Source: Cinclus cinclus (lineage: Eukaryota > Chordata > Aves > Passeriformes > Cinclidae). From it: a stretch of DNA of 64,000 bases. Location: contig NC_085050.1 in assembly GCF_963662255.1 (NCBI RefSeq), positions 8,427,334 through 8,491,333 of the forward strand, given 5' to 3'. Shown piece by piece: positions 28,401 through 40,400 of the stretch (positions within the stretch are counted from its first letter, which is position 1; each line of letters begins with the position of its first letter). Both the position numbers and the translations under genes were made by a program. The notes under the pieces were generated by a model. The model made no database searches, was not told the DNA's origin, and saw only the letters and a program-made list of their open reading frames with translations.

Positions 28401-31400
28401 CAGCACTCTACACAACACATACATTAAGCTCCTTTGGGAAGTAAGAAAGGTTGGGTTTTTTCCATCTTTAAGGTTTCGCAAATCATTGTGTCTCATGTAT
28501 TCCACATTCTGGTCTTGCACTTCTAAAAGTTCAGGGCTATCTCACTCAGTTGATCCAGGCCAACTCCACAGCAGTCTCAGCTTGAACAGCAATGCCTGGT
28601 TTTTACCTCCATCTGGCTCAGCTCACCAGCTTTTGTCAAATGTAAGCCTGGGGACCTGGGACCTAGACCAAGCCATACCAAGGTCACACAGCACTTCTTC
28701 AGCTCAGGTGCCGTCTGGGACAACAGCACGTGGCTTGCTGATTTTGAGGTACACCTATTCATTTCCTCACTAATTCTTACAAGCTATTCTTTAAAATCAT
28801 CAAGTTTCACGAGCTGTCTCCAAAGACTTTGCCAGGAAAAGGGCAAGACCTTGAACCCCTCCTGCAGCAGAGCTCCTCATGGCCAGGCAGGACTGAATGA
28901 CACCAAAGAAGTCCTGATGGGTTGATCCCAGTACCTTTTGTCAGGGCTCTGTGTGTCTCTTCCTCATACAGCCCTGCACAAGCTGGGGGAGAACAGGTGA
29001 ACAGTCAAGGACAGGTTCTCCCTGCCTTCACAGAGCAGGGTGGAGATCTCAGCACAGTCTTCAGGGGGATACACCTTGGCTTTTACCTCCTAATGTAGAA
29101 CTAGTATAAACTGATGCAAGTAAATGAGATTATGCTCTGTATTTTAAAGAAGCTTATGTCTTTCATGAATTCTTAAGTGGTTTTTTTACACTATGAAAGC
29201 TGAATTCCTCTATACAGCTGTCAGGTCAATTTAAAAATTTCCTTCCAAAAAGTCATAATTACTAATTTACTTACAACTTATATTGCTCTGTGAAAGCCTA
29301 CAGACCTAATGGTCTGGCTGGAAACAACAAAAAATACCTACATGAATATACATTTTGTCATTAGGAACTAGTGACATACAAATGCCACTCTGACTAACTT
29401 GTCTGTAATTATTACAATAACTTCTAGGACCTCAGCTGTCCCTAGGATACAAGCTTTCTTGCCTTCCTATTTTTTATTTAGGGGATTTCCTCTTTCATGG
29501 CTCCAAGATGCACATCCTAAATGCAAAGGACAAAAACAAGACTGCCATTACAGGGGTAAGTCCTTACAGAGTTTCCTTGTAACAAACCCACACTACAGTT
29601 CTGAGCAGGGTATTCTAGGGAGACTTAAAGCAAAGGAAAAGGAATTTCATGTATGAATCACTGAGAAACACTTTACTATAACTGTAATCTGAACTCTATC
29701 ATATAATGAGATTTTTTTTTCTTGGAATTACATTTATGATTTCATTTGTCTTCCTCTGAGCACCCCCTCAGAAGCACACAGAAAAGAGACCCAGCAGGAA
29801 GAAACACAAAAGAAAGTGGTAGTGCCAAAATGGCCAAGCCAGCACAAACAGAGGTCAACCACTGCCTCTCCCACCGACATCAAAACTAGACATAAGACCT
29901 CTGATGTGCAGCACCAGTGCAGAACCCAAAACAGCACCATGTACAGTGCATGGCAACCATGGCTTTCCAGTTAATGGCACGTCTGGCCACCCTCACACAG
30001 GACAAAAGGGCCGTGTACATGAGGAATCCATTTCCCTGCCCTCCAGCATGGGGTACAGCCCTCAGCCAGCATGTGAGGGATTGGGCACAGAGGAGGACAC
30101 GCAGCCTCGACAGGCTCCTGTGAGATAACTGAGTGTGCCTTGCCAGAGCAGCATCATGGCAGTGCTGAGTCAAAGGTGCTGGTCCTGGAAAGGAGACACC
30201 TCTAAAATCAACATCCAGTGCTTCCCAACTGGCAGGGCAGGGCTGCACCAGAGGGAAAAGACAGGCTCTGCTGCAGGGACCAGCTGCTAGAGGGACACAC
30301 CACGGCTGTGAATCTTCCATTAAACCGTGCAAGACACTTCATAGATCTTAATGTAATTTTAGTAAAACAGAGTGAAAAACATCATGATCGGTATTATCTG
30401 CTCATACACCCACAGTGTTGGAGGAGGGGGTTGTTAGAAAGAAGAAACAGAAATTGCAGGAGTCTTTCACACCAATACATCAGGCAGCTAGAACTGTACA
30501 CACCTCATCTGCTTTTCTGAACACCCATTTGCACATACAAGGATCTTTCACTAATTTTCAGGTTCTCACCAGGAATAATAAAAATCTGGCTTCAAGTATA
30601 GTTTAACTGCGGGAGGCACAGCAAGCAGCAGCAGTTAGAAACATTAGTTGTATAATCACAAGACATACTGTGCAGTTTACCTATTTTGACCTTGAGATGG
30701 CAGAGAAAGAAAAGGTAGCAAGGCAAGTACTATATGGTCCGGCTACTACAAAGATACAACACAGAACTGAAAGTGAGAACAGCGATGGAACAATTAATAG
30801 ACTCTCCTTCTGGCCCTGCATCTGCTGCAAATGCTGCTGTGCCTCATTTACTGTGCTGCTTAAAGATGTTAAGGCAGAGCAGAAGGAAGAAGAGGAAAAT
30901 AACTGAAGGAAAAAGAATAGGAATATGCAGATGAAAGGAAATTCATAATGATGAAGCAGGAGAGGAGGAAGAAATGGAACAGCATGTGAAAGAAACATCA
31001 TTGGGGCAATTTTTAATTTTTTTTTTCTTTTAAAGAAGTGTGACCAAAGGACAGAATTTTACATGCAGTTATTTTCCTGAAGGCTGTCAGCAGAACTTCT
31101 GCCTTAGCCAGAGCTAAGCACTGCATTCTACAGCCCAGGCCTGTGTTTGTTAGCTTGAGCCTTCTCCAGCTCCTCTCATCTCTAGGATGACCACGTGGCT
31201 ATTAGGCAGGGCTATAGTTTACTCATATTACAATTAAACTACAGGAAAGCATGTAAGCATGCAAGGGAAGTGATGGTCTAGCTGCTACACAACTGCAGTC
31301 ACAGAACAACGCACAACCCCCCCTCGAGTTCAATCTTGTGCCATCAACCACGTTTCACATATTTAGAAGCATGTAAATAGGTTTAAATCGCATCCACACC

Positions 31401-34400
31401 CCCCACACCCCCTCCCCCCCCCTTTCTCTGGACGCGTGAAGCCCGAAAAACCACGAGCTACACAAAAGCAAGACCAAAACCCCAGGCGAAGGGGCGTTTA
31501 TCCTGAACGGAGAGCGAAAGGCAGCGGCCCCGCAGCCGGGCTGCCCGCTGTCCCTCTGCGCTCCCCCGGAGCAGCGCTCCCGGAGCTCTCCTGCAGCCCA
31601 GGGACCGCGACCTGGCACGGTACAACACCGCAACACCCGCCGAACGCCGCCCCACGACGGGGCAAGCGAGGGCTCCGCACCACGCAGGGCTGCAGGCTCT
31701 CGGCTCCGTCCTGGCTAAGCCCGGCTTTTCCCAGCGCTGCTTCCCCGGCCCCGGCTGCTCTCAGGAGCTGCCCCGGAGGTTCCAGCTCACACTCAGCTCT
31801 GCGGACACCACGCGTACCGGCAAGGAAAACATCTGTAGGTACTTACATGCAAGATGAAAATTAACTGCGCTTTAGGCATACTTTGAAAGAAACAAAGAAT
31901 AACCCTGTGTGACACACTGTTCCCGAAAATCATTCACCTCACTCACAAAAATACTTTGTACTTACAGCATTTAACACCTCTAGCAAAGAGTTGCTGCAAT
32001 CAAATTCTTTGTTAGTAACAATTCGGTTAACCAGTTACAGCATTAATCAGTCCAAAGCTGACTATCAGGGATGTTTCAAAGAGAGCATACTAAACAACAC
32101 GGGGGAAAAAAAAGCCAAATAATACTGTAGCTATTAGATTTTAGTTGATAAAAAACCAAAACCAACTTAATAAATTATTCACTGCAGAAACAAAACAATT
32201 TCAACAAATTTTCTTCAATAAACACAGTAATTCAAATGTCAGCCATGTATCTTTTAATTAGCTTTTTCAAGACTTACCTATGTTTTTCTAATTCATTGTG
32301 TGATGACCTATTAAAAAGAAAAAAGAAATATTAGAGAAAGGATAAATAAACTAAGATTTAGAATATTTAAAAGCCAATACCTGCATAAGTTGCTAAAGAG
32401 TTCTCTAAAATACGTATTTACCATGGATTATGAAACAGCTTTTCTATTAAATTGGTTCACTTTTAGATTCTTCAGGGTATCAACTTAATTTCCATGAGTA
32501 AACTGTAGGTTTGGGGGGAATTATAATATATTTGCATTTATTAGCGTTCAATACATTCAGAGACAGAAATGAACACTAAGAACTGAGCAGGTTAGTAATA
32601 AAAACAGCCCACAAGAATTTTGTCTGCAAAAAGAAATTATGAAGGGGCAAGAAAGTGTTTGTATATCTAAATAGTAACAGGCAAGAGCAAAAAGCACCCA
32701 AAAAGCCAGCTTTCAAGCCCATGGAAAAGCAGAAAGAAAAAGCAGCAGAAAGAAAAAGCAGCAGCTAATCACTGCTTTTGTTGTTGTTGACATCTTAATG
32801 GCAACAAAAGAGGAATCCTCTTAATTCTTCTCAGTCTACAAACAGAAAATAAAACCCAAAAAATCATAGTCCCTGTACTGACCACAGCAGTATGTCATCC
32901 TCTTCCAATCTACTTGGATTAGAGAATCTTTTCCCTTCTCCAACTAATGCCTCGGGTTTTTTGCCATTAGAAGGCAGCCCTAAATTCTTGGAGGAATTTT
33001 TTTTTTTAACTGAAAAAAAATCAGCTAAAAATATTCATTTTATTTATTTACACAGCTCAGATTAAAAACATTCCTAAAATGAAGTTACTGCCGCCGCTTC
33101 AGAACCAGCAATTTTCCATACTTTCAGTTTTGTCCCACTGAAAACATGCCCAGCACATAAGGATCAAAAGATGCAGAGGCGGTGGCAGCTTTTTAGGGCT
33201 GGCAGATTATGTCAGAGCAGCTCTGCTGGAGCCTGCTGCAACCCCAGCCTGCAGCTGGGCACGGAGTGCAGAGTGAGGTGCCTTTGTGGAGGGCAAGTGC
33301 ATGGTCCCTCCAGGGAGCAGTGACACCCCAGGGGCATTAGGGAGCCTTCCAGCACAGCTCTCCTGCCTGTCCCTGCACACACCCGAGCTGCTGTACCTGG
33401 TGACTGATGGCAGAGCATCACTGCGACCACAGAGAGGGGAAAAAGAAAGCAAAGCTCACACAAGAAACATCCAGTGAACAAACCCATGAGCAATTGATCT
33501 CAGGCCAGTGCAGCTCCTGATCCTGCAAGGAACTAAGTGAACTGCCCGTCTGCAGGTAAAACTGAAATGCTTGCAAGGTTCAGCACAGATGCTAATCCAC
33601 TCTCACCAGAAAGCATCTCAGTATTGGTACCAAGACATCAATTATGTCAACCATTACCTGGCATCTTTTTCTCAAAAGCCTATGTATTCTTTATGTATTT
33701 TTTTTACACTTGTTGTGAGTGATCACAACAAAGTGAGCCATGATCAAGTGCTCTTGAGCATTTAAGTGCTCTTGACCAAAGCAGCAACACTATAAATGCT
33801 ATACACATTTTTTGTGCTGCATTAATAGGGCAAAGTGGACTTGGTCATATCAACAATATCTTAAGAGGATATTGTTTTTACCTTCTACTCCTACTCTCTA
33901 CATAGAGATCAGACTTTCTCCATGATCATTTCTCCACACCAATGTTCACAAAAATTGACAAAGGCTATGCTAAATCCACCAGTATTTATGAAAACACATG
34001 GAAAACAGAAGTTCAGGAGGGAAACCGAACAGTCCCTGAACAGCCTCAACAGGCTGTCAAATGCACTGTTTGTAGGGAACTTTGGAACCAGAGAGGAAAT
34101 ACAGGCTGGCCTGGATTCATTCCTATGACACGAACTCCTTGACATTTCTGGCAATTAGACACAAAGGTGAACATGACCACTCCAACTGGCCCGTTCTGAG
34201 CTGCCAGCTCCCAGCAGCTCCAGCGAGCACACACAGGGACAGCATGGGAACCACTGGCAAAGGAATTCAGCCTGCACGGAGTATTGTGCTGGGCTGAGGA
34301 AGGATGGCAGTCCTGCATACGGCACACCTACAGGGCACCTGGAGCACGGGAAGGGTGACCCCGGTGTTTGCTGAGGTATGTCCTGCCAGAGCAGCTCTGG

Positions 34401-37400
34401 AGTGGAACAGCCGTGGGTGCGCCAGCTGCCAAACCCAGCGGCAGCGCCCAGGTGCTCTTGGCAGAGCTCTTGGGGACACAAAAACCTCGGCAGCGTGCAA
34501 ATGTGGGCACCAGCCACACATTTCAGGTGTCCGTGGGCACCAGCCACATGTTTCAGGAGGTGTCCGGGGCTGACTAACACCTCAAGTACCAGGCCCTAGG
34601 CAGAAACCAGAACCAGGAGTCCTGACATTTACTGAGAATTGCTCCATCTACAGAGCAAGTTAAATACCCTATTACAAAGCATGACAGGGGTTTCTTTGGT
34701 TGGGTTTGTTTTCAGAAGAGATGAACCTCTCTCGAAATACTGGGTTTTATTTCCTTCACTGTCTACAGCACGCTATATTGCAAGAATATCCATCTCCTGC
34801 TGTTTATGAACCTAAAGTGAAGGAAAAAAACTTAAAAGAACTGGTCTCCACACAACCCGGTACCCTGTTTCAAAACTGAGTCTTCTTTTACTTTAGTGAA
34901 GATAAGATATAGGTCACAACTAATAAGATATATGTATTTATACGAGAGAGACAGATATTAGACTGTGGTTTGCAGGCAAATGGTTTGTGGAGCCTTTCAA
35001 AAATGGCTTCAAGAGAAGCAAGATTTCTGGTGTTTAACTTAGCTTCACTCCACTGAGTTCATATCTCTACAAAAAGCTTGGGGAAGTTGGGAGTAGCAGC
35101 CGGGGAGGGGGGCCGGGGGAGGGGGAAGGCAGAAAGGTTCAGATAAAAATAAAGGGGAAAAGCCAACAACAAAAAAAATCTGCAAAATCATAGATTCAGA
35201 AGGAAGAAACAATGAACACTGGTGCCTAGACTACACTGTTCGTCTGAGACAGCTCTAATATCCCTTTAGCAAATGCCAAGCAGTTCACTGACTATACATT
35301 TTATTTGTGAAGAAATTGTCAAAAGAAGAATTGAAAGAACAAGGAGGAGCCAAGCAAATGCAGCCATTGGTATGCAAGACGCTGTGCTACTTCTCACAGG
35401 ACACCCCCAGAGCCATCCCCATCAACCACCTTCCTTTCCCAAAACAAGAATTCTTGGATTGTATTGGATTTCAGCTTTTGGTTGATTCAACATTCAGCAG
35501 ACACACCTAAGAATTTGGACAGGTGCTAACTGAGATGGCAAGACTAACACAGAAGAGGCAAGGGCCCTTCCACATCCGCTGCTGCCAGTTTATGGGTGAG
35601 CCAGCAGGATCTGCTCACATGCACACTAGACTGAGATTTCACTGCGCGTGTGATGCACAGCCTGTTTCAGTATTCAGACACCTTCCCTACTCCTCCATCC
35701 ATCTACCCCTCCAGACGGGGCATCTGCTCAGCAGGAAGCCAGCAGCTCCTGACAGAAGCAGGGATGTGTGGCAATGCTGCTGACATTTACTGCCCTGTGT
35801 TAATGGGAGCAGGTCTAGACTGTGACTCACTGATAAGATTCCAGTTGCCAACGCACTCTAAAGCACTATAGGGAGCAAAGCAGGGTAGTTAACCAAGTGC
35901 TTGAAACGGTGGCAGCACCCTACTAGTGCCAGGGCTTTCTAGTGCAGGCAGGACTGCCAGGGTGTTCTACAGCCCATGTGCAGGATACAACTCCATCTCA
36001 GGTCATGAAGCCATGTGAACTACACTGCCAGCACTTCACCTTTTGTCCAGGCCAAAAGAGTATGAACAAACAGAACAAGAAGCTTTACAAGGTGCTACAC
36101 CTTAAGTGTCTGCATCCAGTTCCCACTTCCAGAAGTGCAGGTGTCCAAAAGCACAAAGCTTACACCTGCAGTCTTGTGTGAATGTGACTGCTGTGCAGCT
36201 TTTCATTGAAAGGATACAGATTCACTTCCAGGAAATTCCTTGTCCACATAACTAACCTGCTGTGGAATGAACCTGAAACTACTACCATTCATCCCACAAA
36301 GCACAGATAAACCTGAACATAAGCACACGTTCTCCCTATCATTCACTGCTTCTCGGTCATTGGTTTTTCCCCAACTGTTTCAAATTGGACACATTGCTTA
36401 CAGCCTGTCAAAGAAACATCCTGCACAGAATTAATCCACTAAAAATTAATTTTGCATTCCCCTCATAGCAAAATTTAACCAGTTCTGCAGATTCAGCTGG
36501 AATCTGGGAACCAGGCATACTGGCACAGCCTTGATGCAGAGTTCTGGCTCTGGGATCACATTCAAGTTGGTGCTGCCACATGTTTGCAGTGGCCAGGTCT
36601 GAACGTGCTTCTAATACAGGGGCAATTTGTTTTCTTCAATTGCACAAGCAGTGCAGCTCCCAAACATCACAGACCTGCTGCACTTCTCCAGGGGGACAGG
36701 TTTCTTGGTGAGATCTGTTATATTGGGAATAAAATGCATTTATTTTGAAACCAAATGTGGCAATATCAATTGCTGTTCTAGCTTTAAGAACGCAGACTGA
36801 GAAAGATCTATCAAATTCAGAAATCCAGGTGAAAATTCTGAGGAGCTGTGTCTGCACAGTCTTCTTTGCAGTGTTTTATTCTTGGCCTCTCACAAAAAAG
36901 AAAAAAAAAAAGGAAAAAGAAATATAAAGGAAAAATAAAACAAAGATCAGGCCCCAATCCCTAAGCTGCTTAGTGTGGGCATAGAAAAACATCTGCAGTG
37001 AGCAAGGGGCTCGTTCTGCGGGCCACAGGTTCACCCTCGCCATGAGCCAACATCAACAGAGGAATTTGGACATTAGGCACTGTTTTTATTTGAAAATCCA
37101 AATGCTGCTTTCATCTTTTTCTGCATATAACCCTTTGCCAGAACACAGCACGAAGTACATGTCTATTTATGTAACATATGAGCAAAAATATTAATTAATT
37201 AACAGACACAGAAGATATATTTATAAACCGGCATTTATTTTGCTCCCTCCCCTTCAATAAACCAGTTCCTAAATTAACAGGCCAAACACACTGCACCACC
37301 GACATTCAATTCCTTTCTCTGAAAGTAAATTTAACTGTGACCTCAGTAGAGAGGCATCTAACACTAAGATTTTGGTTTTCATTTTACCTTATTTCTGACC

Positions 37401-40400
37401 CTCTCATGGTGAAGCAGCTGCCTGAGCTCCCTGGTGCATCGGCAGACACATACCTCAAACCCACATGCAGCTCAAGGTACCCAACACCTGGCAAGTGTCA
37501 CTGCAGCCAGGGCATAAGAAAGCCCAGTCATCTGCAGGATTGCATGTTCCTCTGTCAGAATGCTTTGCCTTGTGAGCAAACGTCACCAAATTTCAGATTT
37601 GTGTCGCATTCCTCCTTGGCACATCACAAACATGTCACCTATCCGTTTCTTTGGAGCAAAAACCAAGCTTGACTTTTGAATATTTGCTATTAACATTTCC
37701 AAGGTACAACAGCAATAAATCCAGCTGTTTGTTTCATGCCTTTTTTTAATTCTAAGTACACCTTAACAAGAATTATTAGACTCCATGGCACTGATTTAGG
37801 AACTACACACAGCCACTGCTCTGCAGAGACATTTATTATACCACAGTCAAGTACCTGATAAGTGTTATTGTAACAAGATGTGACCTAGGTTTACCTCCCT
37901 GCAAAAGATAATATTGTGGCTTTCTCTAATCTCCTGCCCTCTTCACAAAACAAGAATCCAGTTTCATTTGCCAGAGGATTTTGGTCAAAATTACTGGGGG
38001 AAAACAAGTCTGAATCTCAGCTGAGAACATGGTACGAACAGCAAACCAGAAAGAAAACAAAGCAGTTTGGTTTGTGTGACATGGGAAAGGGCACATCACA
38101 GGAAACTGAGACAAAAACATGTAAGATCAAGACATTTTAATGTGCAAGTGAAACAGAAATGGCTAAAAACTGTGTCTGATTGCTACCAGTAATACCGAGA
38201 ATATTGTTTAACAACAAACTGCTAACAACCACTTTCCAATCTGAGTCAAAGCTAACAGTGGACAAAGCAAAACTGTTAAATTCCTACAGTGGATAGAAAG
38301 CTTACAGATTTTGGTTAATTAAATACAATTCTGCTGGTATTTTTCCCTGCACAAATCGAAACCTGCCAAAATGACTTCTCACTCAATTGGAGACAAGAGG
38401 CCAGCAGGCTTTTAGCCCAGACCCGAGCATCCTGTCCGAAGGGCTGGCAGCCTCCTGCCCCTTCTCCTGTGGGTTTGGGCCTCGCCAGCCACCCACATGG
38501 GATGGAGGTTGGAGGTCTCATCCTACAGCTTCATACAGGGACATCACCTGCACCTCGGCAGAGGAAGGAGGAGTCCATCAGTGCCCTTGCTGAAGCCCAG
38601 GGTAGCTGGAATCCATTCCTGCCTGTCGCCCAGCCCGCGGTGCCTGGCCACCCCAGCTGTGCTAGACAGGGTACACTCTTCCCACCACAGGCAAGCACAC
38701 GGGGGAGAAAACATAGAACAAAGAAGAAAGAGTACAGCACACCAGCCTTCCTCACATCCGACAGTTTTTCTCCTCCTCCCCTCTTTTCTGATTTTCCAAG
38801 AAAAAGGAGATGTTTTTCATGCTTTTATATATGTATATCTCATAAGGCATGAAAAAAAAACCAACAACGTATGTGCATATATACATCTCTCACTTTTTAA
38901 TCTGATCAGATGCTGCAAGCAGCAGGATACAAAAATAGATAATGAAAACAACAATGCCCCTGCAGATTTGAAATGTGCAGTTAGCTGCTCCTTTTCTGCT
39001 CCTCCAACCTTAAGTATGTATCTTTAATCCAGAAAAACAATGAAATAATAAGGCACAAATTTCAGACATGTATGCAATCCCCTGTATGCAATCAGATGCC
39101 TCCCTGCATCTAATGCTCCAAACCCAATGAGTCTGGAAAATGGTTAAAGTGGAACAAAATGGACAAACACTTTGCTCGATGGTTCGCATCACCCACAACC
39201 ACTCCAGATCCTCTGAACTTTGGCCAGTCGTCTCCCTCTGTTAATCTTTGAGTTGCTTAGGAAGAATTAACTGTGTTTCCAAAAATTCATTCTAGTCTGG
39301 GGCTCAGCCCCTATAGCCTCTAAGCTCCAAATAATAATAAAACAGTGATGCTGGTGTACATCATGCATTTTGCACCGCATATATAAATGTGGGGGTAATT
39401 TCTCCCCTGCAAATCTAAGCATGCAGGCAAACATGAGCAGCGATTGCTGGACACAGGTACAAACCCCTTAAGGACAGTACGGAGGTATCCACAGGGCCCT
39501 GCTGCTGCCCTTCTGTCCCTGAAGGAACAGGGAGCTGCATTAAAGCAATGTGCCTCTGCTCCCCACACCAGCCAGCAAGCCTGGCACCCGTGCTGAACCA
39601 AATCAGCCACTGTCCCGGCAGTGACCGCACTGGAAACTATTCCCTGACAAGGACTATCCTGTCCTGTAACACAGATGACCCATCCCTCATCTCATCACTG
39701 CAACTAGAAGAAAGCGTGAGTAAACGCACACATTGCAAGATGGTATTTTTGAAGGTTGCCACTGCTACGGAGTGAGAACCAGATCAAAACGCTAAACAGA
39801 TAAACAAATACAAATCTGCAGGCAATAAAAAAGCAGGAAGGTAACTGCAAATGGATGTGGGTGCCTCAACTTTAGTAACAGTAGCAAATCTGTAACCAGA
39901 AATCTTTTAATTCTGCTGTATTCGATAGATTACAAATCCTCTCCTAAAAACTCCTGAAAGCAGCTTACAATTCAGACAAATAACCATTTTGCAGTGGATG
40001 ACAAGAGCCCTAAGAACGGAAACGATGGAATAATAGCTCTGTAAGTAACACATATTTTTGAATGCAAGAGACAGACAAGAAATCTGTACAATTCAAGGAA
40101 CAATTTACAGCTGGAAAACTTATGAAATCTGTTTCGAATTCTTTCAAAGGCAGTGAGCATACTTTATATGAAAATAATTAAAAATCTTAAGGAGTAAAGT
40201 GTCTCAGGACACAAGACACTCCTCCCACTCCTGATGGCTTTCTTCTTTGAAATGAACTGACCGTCTTCTCATGCTCCATAATAAGACAAAGAATTCAACT
40301 AAAACTAAAAACAAAGTAGGAGTACTGCAATGAACAGCCCCCAAAATGGTTGCCTTGTTTGGAGCAGGGGCACCGGGGCACAATTTGCTCCCCCTCAATA

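Larger units (their letters stand above)
11620..32277 (-). other. MXD4: MXD4 intron 3 (20.7 kb)
   Basis: This intron has a GTAAGT donor and an ATGATTGCAG acceptor. It separates the 30-bp exon 3 from exon 4 and makes up more than half of the gene. It is mostly AT-rich, with moderately GC-richer patches (16.1-17.1, 20.0-20.6, 25.1-25.8 and 29.9-30.3 kb) that hold chance open frames and no domain I recognise. It includes a 30-A run and an orphan CpG island near its 5' end. Confidence 0.9.

Noticed and set aside
35184..35200. ATCATAGATTC as a reverse-strand CR1 tail
   Set aside because: Only a partial resemblance to the inverted tail; the adjoining sequence does not match the CR1 3' region.
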